This document shows, one piece after another, positions 12,043-22,769 of a stretch of DNA of 64,000 bases (its first letter is position 1; every line of letters begins with the position of its first letter). Location: NCBI GenBank assembly GCA_008360955.1, contig LUCM01000727.1, positions 124,001 through 188,000 of the forward strand, read 5' to 3'. The DNA is from Fasciolopsis buskii. Lineage: Eukaryota; Platyhelminthes; Trematoda; Plagiorchiida; Fasciolidae. The notes under the pieces are model-generated. The model did not search any database. It was given only the letters and a program-made list of their open reading frames with translations, and had not been told where the DNA came from. Position numbers and translations under genes: made by a program.

Positions 12043-12092
12043 GACCAAATTGGAGTCGGTTCGCGAAGTTTTCCGCTACTGTTGGTGCAATA

Positions 12093-13415
12093 ATGAATCC
12101 TCTGACAAACACCAAAAACCAAAATATTCTAAACGAACGTGAGCTGCGACTGGGCTATACTGGTACACTTAGCTCGTGGCACATACAGTATAAAAATTCA
12201 GCTTGGATTTTTGTCGGTGGTCTTAATTATGAGCTGACCGAAGGTGATCTCATTTGTGTTTTCTCTCAGTATGGTGAAATAGTAAATATCAACCTCGTTC
12301 GAGATAGAAAGACTGGCCAGTCGAAAGGTTTCGCTTTTTTGTGCTACGAGGATCAGCGTAGTACTGTTTTGGCGACAGATAATCTTAACGGAATCAAACT
12401 GGCAGGCAGAGTAATTCGCGTGGATCATGTTGAACAGTACAAGGTGCCTAAAGATGGCACCCTAAGTGTGGGCGTAAATAGTGATCGGAAAGCGAAAAAA
12501 AAATTAACTGTACAGGAGGATCCTGACCCCGTGACTGCATTTGTTCGGGAACACGGTTGCGGTCCGGAAGTGGCAAAGCAGTTGAAAATAATTCAGAAAC
12601 AACAGGAAGAACTGGCCAAGAAAAAAAACGAACATGAGCGTGTTTGTCGTTCTCCAAATGACCCCAGGGATCACTCGCGGTTACCGGATCGGCCTTATCA
12701 GAAGAAAAGTCCCCCTGATGATCGGGAACCTTACGGTGACCGATCGAGCCATGCCGTAAGACATCGAGGTTCATCCCGATCTCCACACAAAAGAAGCATC
12801 TCGCGGTCAGCCATCGATTCACCGCGGGGACACAGAAATCTATCGCCTCCTGAGCAGAGTGGTAACGTAAATCAGCCAGTTCGCTCTGGATACGACTCAG
12901 GGAGCTCTCCTTCGAGGCGAAGACAAACAGAATACTCATCACTCTCTCAAAGTCGAAATTGGAATCCATCTCCACCCCACGGGAGACACACGGCCACTCA
13001 TTCGCCACTGCAGCAAAGACGCGAAACGTCATTATCATTGACTTCTCGACGAAGACGCGACGTGACTCCATCTCCCGTTAATCGAGCAGAGTTTTCCGCC
13101 TCCCCACCACGTCGTATACGAGAGACTTCATCCTCTCCACCCCGACGAAGACGTAAAGTGATACCCTCCCCTGTTGATCGAGCTAAGGTTTCTCGCTCTC
13201 CATCCTGTCCTAAAGGAAAGGTACCATTTTCCCCTCTCAGACAAAGACCTGATTGTAATCCACCCCGTCCGCGTCCGGAGCGTAGCAGTGTTCATTTTCC
13301 ATGGTCTGCTAATGAGATCAACTCAGGACATCGCATAAAGCAAGAATCTCCATTGTATGAACCTCGACGGAGAAACGAGCGACAGAGATACCATCAGTTG
13401 TACAGTTCAAATTGA
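12093..13415 (+). CDS. RBMX2: RNA-binding protein RBMX2/Ist3 family (spliceosomal RES complex)
   Basis: The 440-residue product starts MNPLTNTKNQ, closely matching the MNPLTKVK start of animal RBMX2. One RRM spans about residues 36-114, with RNP2 WIFVGGL (38-44) and RNP1 KGFAFLCY (78-85), and the family stretch ELTEGDLICVFSQYGEIVNI around it. The remainder is basic and rich in Ser, Arg and Pro, with many RSP/SPP-like repeats, as in RS-domain splicing factors. RBMX2 is the animal counterpart of yeast Ist3/Snu17, a nuclear protein of the activated spliceosome that binds BUD13. The frame is open from 11862, but its first 77 codons include antisense retrotransposon and pyrimidine-rich sequence, so the start at 12093 is chosen. 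The whole gene lies in one exon with no disabling change. That suits either an intron-poor gene or a retrocopy; I saw no poly(A) remnant after the stop. Confidence 0.9.
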   Translation: MNPLTNTKNQNILNERELRLGYTGTLSSWHIQYKNSAWIFVGGLNYELTEGDLICVFSQYGEIVNINLVRDRKTGQSKGFAFLCYEDQRSTVLATDNLNGIKLAGRVIRVDHVEQYKVPKDGTLSVGVNSDRKAKKKLTVQEDPDPVTAFVREHGCGPEVAKQLKIIQKQQEELAKKKNEHERVCRSPNDPRDHSRLPDRPYQKKSPPDDREPYGDRSSHAVRHRGSSRSPHKRSISRSAIDSPRGHRNLSPPEQSGNVNQPVRSGYDSGSSPSRRRQTEYSSLSQSRNWNPSPPHGRHTATHSPLQQRRETSLSLTSRRRRDVTPSPVNRAEFSASPPRRIRETSSSPPRRRRKVIPSPVDRAKVSRSPSCPKGKVPFSPLRQRPDCNPPRPRPERSSVHFPWSANEINSGHRIKQESPLYEPRRRNERQRYHQLYSSN

Positions 13416-13559
13416 CCTTTTTTTACATAAATTTCCTACTTTTATTTTGTTTTCATTTAGAAATGACAAGCTGGAGCTATTCGAAGCGCTTTAGTTGCAA
13501 CTAGACGCAGTTTTTCAGGTTTACTCTAAACCTTGATGATTAATTATTATGCCGAGGAT

Positions 13560-13960
13560 TGTTTCTTTTCTAGGTGCGGTACCACGGACTACGGCTCTCC
13601 TAAAGCTAAAGACGAGCCCACCAGGACTCGCCTCCATTACTTCAAACATCTTGATTGTTGTTGGTGGTATCTAGGTCTAATTTGGCCGTGTGTGTGAGAG
13701 AGAGAGAGATGGAAAGTTTAATCAGAGGCCCAAACGTTATATTCGTCGATCGAACCGGCTGCAGTGACCACCTCACCCAGGTTTGTTTCGATCGGAGTGG
13801 GAGACGGTGGTAAGCGACAACCCGGCTGGTTACCTTGACCTTGAGACCTTACGTGGTTCTATGCCATTCCAAGTATCAGGGTTATGGTTGCCGGTTCCTG
13901 CCCCCCAAAAATGGGCCCTAGTAGACACGGGACGTGCGCCTTCCACTGCACTCATTTGTG
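13560..13960 (+). repeat. Dispersed repeat, SINE-like, copy 1
   Basis: Part of this stretch, around 13840-13905, resembles 18370-18430: both contain a CTTA(C/T)GTG(G/A)TTCT block, then a TCAGGGTT block and TTGCCGGT(T/C)CCT, in the same order and spacing. This points to a short interspersed repeat. Boundaries are uncertain and no clear pol III boxes are seen in this copy. A short (GT)(GA) simple repeat lies at about 13689-13711. Confidence 0.4.
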
Positions 13961-16900
13961 AAACATGTCACAAAAAGACTGTTTCTGGCGAACATCAACC
14001 TACGTTGTAAAAAGCAATATCGATTGGTTTGTTCCTCTTTTCCGCATTTACAACGTGAAACTCAGATTGACCACATTACTACCGGTCACTAGTGGTGTGT
14101 CAACCACGGGTTGTCCATCTAAATAGAACTGATGAAGGAGGAATTGTGAGATGTGAGCACTTCTAACCTCAGTTGCGCACATAATGCGACACAGTGGCAA
14201 ACAAACAGTGTTGACAAACTGGGGAAAATATTCGGCAAAGGCCGGCTGGATTACGCCAAGACTGGCTATCATTGTGAGTCAGCAGTTCTTGCACACAGTG
14301 GTGGCTTCAGTCTGTTGATCGATAATGCCTCAGACGGCTGAGAGTCTGAGGTTGCGGTTTCATGGAATCACTTGCAGATGCTTGACCGGGGTCCTCTGGT
14401 GACTCAATGTCACTAGATGTTTCACGATCGACGAGGCCGAATTTCTCGTGCTCGTTTTCAGTTAGGGTGAAGCATGGGTCTTCTGTTTAACTACTCACTT
14501 AGGCACATGTTTCCCCATTCCGTGGTCGATCAGTTCTGTCTGTGTCCCCGCAAGTCCAGGTTAACTGGTAAATTACATGAGAGTCATTTAGATTGAGCAA
14601 CTTTGTCGGTTTCTTGTTGAGATTCAGTCCCTTAGTTGTGTGTATGATGTTCTATTCAGCCTATAAGTAAGTGCACTTTAGCGCACATTTGAGGTTTTGA
14701 TTAATTCGGTTTTATATCTGATGACCTACAATCTGTAGGCACACAGACATTACGATTGAGGATTCTTCAAAAATACACAAAGGAAGAGTTCTATTAAGAC
14801 CCATCGTATATATGCTAAACTCCGTCTGCCTCAACGTAGCTCGGTGACTAGTGAGTACTCCCTCCGCCATCAAAATATCTGACACCACACTAAAGGACTC
14901 TACCGAATTATCAGTTATTCCAGACCACGCCCTCAGAAAACGTTTCTTGTTGTTGGTTCACTTTTTACCAATGTACCCCTGCGAAAAACGACACACTATT
15001 TGTATGACAATATTTCTGTACCGAATTTTATTTTACCTACTCCTGTATTATAAAGGATTTCATCCCATTATCTACTAAGAACACGTCTTGACCTTGAGAG
15101 GTAGCCATAAAAACAGACTAGTGGCTTTGTAGCGGGCAACACTTTGGGGCCCACAATAACGGACACCTCTCTCGAGATAATTGAGAAACAAATGCATAGT
15201 ACTATCGTTCATTCATCACGTATAGTTGTTATGTCGGTGACACTTCTGATGATTGGAAATACTTTGTTAAATTTCTCGATTAGCCGAAATCTTTGTCACA
15301 GGTAAAAGAGAAAATGACAACTCTCTGATGACTGGACTTGCAGACGAAATAATACAAAAAGCAGTTCACCACAAAGCAACTTGGGGCGTGTACTGCATTC
15401 ACTTTTCTAGCTTTGCACCAGTTTAGTAAAACATTTCTATGGAGCCCGAAACATCTGGAGCACAGATCAAACACAGAAGGCAGAAAAGTTCCTAACGGAG
15501 GTTCTTAGAGCAAACAAGTACCCCGATAAATCTATCGATATTCACGGAGCAATACCAGTCGACTTAATGGTCTTCTGTTAAAGACCCCAGGTAGAATCCT
15601 TTGCATTTTCTGTTGACCTGACCGCCACAAGCAGCAAAATTGTCAGCGTCCTTTTTTGACAATTTGGTGACATTTGAAATGAGTAGTGAACAGAGATGAC
15701 GGCTGACCAAAAGAATTCTCTAACCTTTGAACAGTGTTATTGAATGGTAACTTTCTGGGTTTAGCCGGAGGTAAATAATTTGTGTAACGAACTTGTTTAG
15801 CAGGAAAAGTTTACGAAGCAAAAACCAAACATTTGTTCCATCCTCATAATCTGACAGGTTCACCGTGAAAACATCTTATCGTTTGTACCACGACTCAAAA
15901 GCCTACCAGCATCGGGATCACAGTAAAAATGAGGAACATGAGGCACAATATGCCCAACTGTGCAGAAATCGACAGGCGCCGGGAATTCTTATAGTCGACA
16001 ATCGTGAAGTGAGAAACTCCATCAGGCGTAACTGCGCTTGCATAAGCTAGTGCTGATTGGTTATTGATCAAAGGTTAGGTTATGCAGCTTCAGTGAGATC
16101 GGTTCTGTTATAGGGCTAAGAAACGTAGGCGTTTTAAACAGATGGGCGAAGACCTTTGGTGTTTGAACACTGTTGCCTCTGCAGTATTGGTAGAATATAA
16201 TGGGAGAGCTTTGTCAGCAACTCAGTAGATAGGCCTAATATAATGGTCACTAGGATTGAACCATTGAATGTGAATAAATTACCATGAATGGGATATGTTC
16301 TGTGCATACTTTCAGGACGCCTATCTCGTATGCTTTTCTCCGAAACGCGCAATGGTTGGAAGTTGATTGAAGGTAATCAGTCGATGACATGGTAAAAAGG
16401 TCTGAAGACCTTAACTGTCCCGTGACTAACGGGCGATACTCTTAAACGACGGCTGGAGAGAATAGGTAACATGGCTCGCTGCCGCACTCCTTGGCGTCCT
16501 TGCATTCGAAGCCCTACATTTTTTTCCTCCTGAAAAGACAGTGCTGTGAGTTGGCAGCCAAAACCAGTGTGTTAATGCATGGTTAATTGTTTTGAAAACT
16601 GACCTAAGCTGAGCTGCACGATATGAAAGTTGGCCGATTGGCGTCCTTGGCTTATGCATTACCCGAAAAAGTCAGTGAAATGGCGAAAATACCCTTATTG
16701 GCCACTCAACTCGCTAGGTTTCCTAAGACTGCATGTGGACATTTAATTGGTTTATTGTTATCACTGGATTGGCGAAATATTCCTCAGGTATCGATGGTTG
16801 ATAATAGGGAACCGGTTGCCGTCGGCTCTGCTTAGTAATTTCTGCCACTTTGTTGTTTCAAGTAGTATATCTTCCGAACGAAGGAAAAGACTCTTACCGG

Positions 16901-17360
16901 AGGCACACGGCTGTCTATGAGTCATAAATAATTTCACCATCTGTACACATCCCTAGTGATTCAAACGAGGACTGATACCAAAACCAGTATTGAAGTGTGC
17001 CAGTACTGGGATAATTGGATTGAAGACCACCGGATGCCTATGCTTGATGAGTGGCAACAACCGGAAAACATCGTATGCCCCAAGATCCTGCTGTTTTTTT
17101 CCAGATGGCTTGGTGCAAAATCCGAAATTTAAGGCCACGTATCCTCTTTCCGAAAGTTAAGCTGATTGCAATGTTTCACACGTCGTCACAAATTTCTTCA
17201 ATCGGTACCGTTCTCTTAGACTTCGCTGATTTTACACACGCATTCGTAGTAAGTTAGTCACCAGAGTGTTAGCTGCTCTTTAAATGCTCATCTAGATTTA
17301 CCACGTGACATTCATGCGGTCATCACTTTATTTAATTACTTCTCTGCCATTGGGGCCATT

Positions 17361-17363
<3 letters not shown>
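13961..17363. other. No gene recognised
   Basis: Only short frames, none longer than about 80 codons, and none with a recognisable domain or a good splice context. No repeats shared with the rest of the window were noticed. Confidence 0.45.

Positions 17364-17411
<48 letters not shown>
17364..17411. repeat. (TA)n microsatellite
   Basis: An almost pure run of alternating T and A, about 48 bases, in AT-rich surroundings. It explains the run of Ile-Tyr codons in the overlapping short frame, which is not a gene. Confidence 0.95.
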
Positions 17412-17415
<4 letters not shown>

Positions 17416-18229
17416 ATAATGTTATATAAACTACGTCATTTTATGAGTAATTCCGTCAAGTGCCCACTTCACGCGGGTGACTCCTATGAATGGCTTTCCA
17501 ATACTCGATCTGTACCAAATGTAACTCTGACCAGAGACCTCTTTCCGTTGGATACTCTATTTACTTGTGTACTTTTTGAGTGGAGTTTATGCAATCTGGC
17601 TTCGTTCAGGGCCAACTAAATTGATTGCCCTGGAGAACCTTGGCTCATCGTGTTTGGTGTAGCTGTAGGTTCTAACCAGCAAGGTCAGTTCGTACGGACT
17701 GGCACTGAGCATTTACGATACTACAGGGTCTTAGTATCCTCAGTTCAATAAACTGACTGGGATACCGCTGTTCACTGATCATATTCGACAAAGCAGAAGC
17801 AAATCAGCATGCATGTGGCTTGGTGCTCAGTAAACTGTCGTCATCGTTTCGGATGGCAGAGCACTGAGTAGACGGGCAAACAAAAAGTGAAAGTTGCACA
17901 TCAGATTTTCTCAGAAGGAACTATCATAAGCCTAGGACTTTGATCATTTCGTTACCCTATCGTGAGCCTATCTTCATCAACAAATTCGGGATATCTGGAA
18001 TGCTTATTGCAAACTGAACTTTCAAGTTCGAACTTTCAGTTATAGGCTTGGTTGTTTTTTTGTGGCGCGTTAGGTAGGTTACAGAAAAAGAGTAAACACT
18101 GACCAATGAAAACAGTATAGATGGGAGGGTATGGAGGGACACCCAAGTATTGACTGGATTTTGATACTGATTTTAAAAATAGATTTCAACTGATGGGGAA
18201 CACAAACCGAAGGTGTTTGTCGCCCCAAT

Positions 18230-18480
18230 GAAAAAAATCGAATTGTAAGGTAAAATCCGGCGATGGTCTTCCGTCAAAAAGGTCGGAGATTCGACTCCTA
18301 GATCCACCGGTCACTGGTATTGGACGGCAGTTCCTTGTCCCCCGTCTCATTATCAGATGTGCTCCAAGGAGACCTTATGTGATTCTCCGCCGCTTCAAAT
18401 TTCAGGGTTCTTTTTGCCGGTCCCTCCCCTTGTGTAGTAGGTGCTAGTGGCTTTGAGGCATGCCCCTTTTGTTACAATCA
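18230..18480 (+). repeat. Dispersed repeat, SINE-like, copy 2
   Basis: Shares ordered blocks with 13840-13905. About 18283-18299 reads ggtcggagattcgactc, which resembles a pol III B box. A tRNA-derived SINE is possible, but no A box at the right distance convinced me and the ends are not defined. Confidence 0.35.
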
Positions 18481-20257
18481 TGCGTCAAGCATATCATTGA
18501 TGAAAGCTAGAAATGGTAGTCTATGTACGGGACCAACGTTAGAAGTTAACAGGGTAGGACCAATTGGGACGACTCAGTAGGAACAAAAACCAAAGTGGAA
18601 TCGATAGAAGGGAGACTGAAGCAACCCCAAGTAGATTAAAAATAGCTATAAACTGGATATTGAGGTATGATCATTTACCAATCGGATTGCGTTGCTTTAA
18701 GGTCGACGGAAAAGAGACAGAAGATGAAACTACCTTATGTGACTGCAGTGTTCCAGTGTAAGGCAAATTGCAGCTTTATGGACTAAGAGAAACTGGGGGG
18801 ATTAAAGGCAACTGGATCAGAATGAACAATCGGTCTATTCCATAGCACTAAAAGCAACCAGGAGCGGGCGCGAATCAACGAAAGACTTGGTCGATTCAAT
18901 GGGTTTGTGCGACCGAGGGAATCGAAACCAAAACTTAGATCAAGATAAAAAGAATGATAATTCCGGGTGATGGGATGTTTTAGAAACGCTAAAATGCGCA
19001 CGATTTGCAAAGCCCCTTGTAGAAGTTTTTTGTTGGTCGAAATCGGGAGTTGCAAGGAGAGCACAGAGAGCTCGATAGATGTAATATAGCGAGAGTTAAG
19101 TGAAGAAGGAGGATAGCGTGGTATGGCATCCTCGGCGAAAATGTTGTACAGTCTGCCGGCGGTGGGTCAGAAGTCATTGACGGTGACTGTAAGCAAGGTT
19201 GATGGGGGAATGGAACCTAGAAACCACTTGCGGGGACGGCTGTAGTTTAGTCTCACGGAGTCCGACGAGAGTGGCCCGATTTCCGAAAAACCTTGATATA
19301 TACGAAGGTAGGGATTTAGGATAACTGAACGTTGTTGGTCTTGACAGAAAACCATCGCGCTAGGCGCGTTCGAAAACACTCGACCCGTCAGGCGAGGCCA
19401 AGTATATTAGTCCGTAGCCGCCGAGTGCCACTGACCAGGATTGTGAAAGAACAGTCAACCAGTCCTCGGTAGAACAGTGTAGCCGAACTACTAACTGATG
19501 ACTGCCGAGTACATCTCTACGTGCCTAGTTGATCAGGATTCCGTAACTGGGTCAGTAGTTGCTAAGGCCAGAGGAATAGTCACTTGCGTGTGCGAATAAT
19601 CACGGCTTCCTTTCTAAGAGTGGAAAAATTTTCAGATTGTTAATGAAGACAGAAGAGGCGACGCTTAAGGGGATCACATGTTTTGAAGATAATCGATGGG
19701 GCCACCATTCGGACCAGATGCTTTGTTGTCTAGTGACAACAGAACAAGGCAGACTTTGTTAATAGTCGTCACAAGCGGAGATCGACCACCAGTGTCAAGT
19801 GGGATATTAATAAATGCCTAATCTCCGAATGACTAGTGATTACTTGATTTAGTTTGCTCAAAATGTCTGGGAGATTGGGAGGAGGCATCGAGCCCACAAC
19901 ATGGAAATAGGAACAAGTAAATTACCCTGGGAGACAGTACTCTGGGTTGGGTCAAGTGCTGTATAAAAGGTTGTGCTGCTCGGACAACATTCGCGGCAAA
20001 ATTTGAGGAATAGGTGGAAAGTTCTGAAAAGTAGTCATTACCGATATGCATCGCTGTTTACAATTATTTGTTTGTATCTAGGGTTTGCAAATGGTAAATA
20101 TGCACATCGTGTTGAGCATTGGCGTGTTTTGCTTGATAGACTGGTTCAACACATTTTGTACTTATCCTTCACGGTATGTATTTGAAAACTGTTTCTGTCC
20201 GGGACAGTGTCATTCCAGATGTCAAGCAGAGGTTATAGCTGAGTCACAATAAGACTG
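18481..20257. other. No gene recognised
   Basis: Short frames only, up to 93 codons; no domain, RNA gene or shared repeat detected by eye. Confidence 0.45.
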
Positions 20258-21047
20258 CAACTTGACGTGGAATGACGGTTAGGGCCCTTCCATGACCCAG
20301 CGATCCATTCACAATGGTTTGTCTTAGGTCAGAGATTCAGTCTTGTGTGGAAGATCAGCGAGTAGAGGCCTGCTGAAGTAGTCGCCTGGTCTTCCTAGCT
20401 GGGTTCGATCTGAGCTGGCACACCGATCGGAAAACTGAATAGGAGAATAATCGATCCAAGCAGATGAGCTTCTACTCAGCCACATCCCGTTGCTTTGCGG
20501 AAGGTTATTGCTAGAGAACTCTAATCGTTCACTAGAATTTCGTTTGAATCGTTAGGAGCGTGGACGGATGGCAAGTCCATTTAAGCATCGTATGGTGATC
20601 CATGTGCTTCCGGAGAAATTTCTTCCATCCATCCGTTTGCGAAACATATTACTGAGAAGAAAAGCTAATCATTCTTCTGCTTAGTAGCTGGACAACCTAA
20701 AAGCATCTTTCCACCATCCGCATGAGTTGCACGTCTACTAAGAATTTCATACTGCGTCGGTCAGGACCGCGCTGCCACTTGCATCGGACAGGGCGGATAT
20801 TAATGAGTACGTCTCTACTCAGAGTCTGCTCCTTTAGTCATCTCGCGTTTCCTATCCCCGGCCGTCCCGATTTACCCGGTCTCCCTGCCTCTAATTCCTC
20901 CACTGATTGCGTACCCAGTACGATTCGTGGTCATATATTGTATCAAGTGGTTCTCATTTTTAGTGCACATCTCAAGCCACGTTAACCCCTGAATCGCGGC
21001 TCCTTCACTGTCCGCGTTCTCTTGACGGCTGAACAACAGGCATGGTA
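20258..21047 (+). mobile_element. RTE-like family A copy 3, leader fragment
   Basis: From about 20258 the sequence follows the family A leader (tggaatgacgg, then ccatgacccag, then gaagtagtcgcctgg). It runs into a decayed N-terminal extension (20722-20985, starting MSCTSTKNFILRRS) and the FNVRTL-like segment near 21000-21045 (SFTVRVLLTAEQQAW). An extra block at about 20523-20660 does not match the other leaders and may be a small insertion. The fragment ends where an inverted endonuclease piece begins. Confidence 0.65.
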
Positions 21048-21048
21048 A

Positions 21049-21335
21049 GCGCTACCATGAACCTTGGAGCGTATAAATGACTCTCAACCGGTATCCAATT
21101 TAAAATGGCCATTTCAACCTTACCACTCAGTAATATCCCTACATCTTGTTGACCAGCAGCTGGAGTTGCTTCAACTCTTGAGTTGAAAAGGAAGTACCTT
21201 GATGAGACGTAGAGCTAGTCGAATTACGCTAGTGGAATCTCCAGTTCGCGTTTCAGTGACGCAGCAGACATCAATACCCAGTGAGTCCATTGTCAGCGCA
21301 CTTTTAGGTTTCGAGAATTCCCAGGTCTTTTCACA
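21049..21335 (-). mobile_element. RTE-like family A copy 3, inverted endonuclease fragment
   Basis: On the minus strand, TMDSLGIDVCCVTETR is followed by a decayed version of the next part of the endonuclease, down to about 21049. It matches the first roughly 90 residues of the copy 1 endonuclease. It faces the leader fragment on the plus strand, so the two pieces converge, as copies 1 and 2 do. Stops and frame changes show that it is dead. Confidence 0.65.
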
Positions 21336-21934
21336 CTGGGTAGAAAGACTCTGAATAAAGCACTGACCTGTTTTTCCCGTGATATTTGGATCGAGGGGCG
21401 TTTCGTCATTATGAGGTGAGTCAATGCTCATACCCATCTTCAGGAACTGAACACTCACTGAGTGTAGTAACCGTCAGTTTAACTTCGAATAAGAAAATCT
21501 TTAGTGTATGGAAAGTGCCTTTACGTGTTCTAGATACTATTTCCCTAGATGGATTCTCCTTATTAATTTTTGATGCAACATTAAATAAAAATAAGCTCGA
21601 ACGCGAAACGTAGATTTATTGCTTCCCAAATTGAAATATGTCTCCGCCACAGAGTTGTGCACAAAATCCCTCTAAACCGATTGTTACTTCTTGTGTCATT
21701 AATGCTCTGTCCTTCTAACACTGTATGATACATGATTAGATTGATTGGTTTAGTACGAAAGTGAGAATGTGCTGAAATATGATCATTTGCCGTAAACAAA
21801 TTTGAGCAGTTTTCAAAACCTTTTATGACGCGGCTTTGTTCCTAATCCTATTTGATTTCCCGACATTCTTCCTATCTTCAGTGCTGCTGATTTTCCGACT
21901 TAGCAAAATGACTTCGGATCAAAGTTCACTGAAC

Positions 21935-22769
21935 GGGGAAGATTTTAGCGGATTCAACTGCAGACACCAAACGCTTTACGCATCCCGTTAACGCCCGAAC
22001 TAACCACCTTGTTCGGGTAGCTGCATCTCTTTAGAACCAACTGCTGCATTGCAAGCATGAACACAGAACAACTCGCTCAATTTGGACAGTAGAGGCTTGC
22101 TCACTTGGCGGCTTGCGAGAGATGTACAAATGTGTTCCCCGACTATGATGTAGGCGAAATCTTTGCTCGAATTTTCATGGCGCGATGGCCGCTACTGTGA
22201 CAATATCAATCCACCCATGCCCATTTATTAGGCTTGGCTTGAGGGTACANGTGTTAGCTCAACCAAATTGGCCAGTGCGTGCCGGTGGGTTGGCATCCTC
22301 CCTTTTCCTGATGATGCTTCAGTCCATGCACGAATGGCAAACAGTTTGTCATCACTTGATGCTTCAGGCGCTTACTGACCAGCGGTTCGGTTGTCTAGCT
22401 CCCACAGCTCAGACCGTAGTGTTTCCGTTCAGCTCGCTTGTGGTAGTCAGTTTATGGATGCATATTTGATCTAAGTGCAAATGTGACATCGAGAATCAAA
22501 ATGGACTTCGACTGTGTGTGCGTGTCTTCTCGAAGTTCTGTCGGCCTTCAGTTTTTCGACAGAGGCGAATCCGAATGATTGAAAGAGTGTATTTGTACAG
22601 TTAGACTGTGTTCCGTGTGTAGGCTGCAGCGGCATCTTATTTTTCCCCACCCGTGTAGGTCCATTCCCTGTTCCCCTTGGATACTCACTCTTTTTGTAGA
22701 AACGTATAACTCTGGGAAAAAGGCAGCAATCAGTGGGACTTGCCTTGCTGCTTAACGCTGAACGATGAT
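21935..22769 (+). repeat. Left arm of 835-bp inverted repeat
   Basis: Almost identical to the reverse complement of 25776-26611: the arms match over their whole length apart from scattered single-base differences, such as cgtataactctgg against cgtgtatctctgg. The assembly has an undetermined base at 22250; the right arm implies C there. Both arms share the same 94-codon open frame (22185-22469 here), which I take as shared sequence, not a gene. The high identity points to a recent event or to gene conversion. The outer end is ggggaag and the inner end aacgatgat; there is no obvious target-site duplication outside the arms. Confidence 0.9.

Noticed and set aside
11862..12092. Upstream part of the RBMX2-like open frame as an N-terminal extension
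   Set aside because: It reads through the antisense retrotransposon leader and a pyrimidine-rich, intron-like stretch; family members start at the MNPLT motif at 12093.
12448..13071. 207-codon minus-strand frame
   Set aside because: Antisense shadow of the RBMX2-like coding region.
17305..17619. 104-codon frame over the TA microsatellite
   Set aside because: The Ile-Tyr repeat is produced by the microsatellite; no gene-like sequence on either side.
18283..18310. tRNA gene
   Set aside because: Only a B-box-like block is present; no cloverleaf can be drawn with a sound acceptor and anticodon stem.
22185..22469. 94-codon frame present in both inverted-repeat arms as a conserved gene
   Set aside because: The two arms are nearly identical at the DNA level, so equal protein sequence gives no evidence of selection; no domain is recognised.
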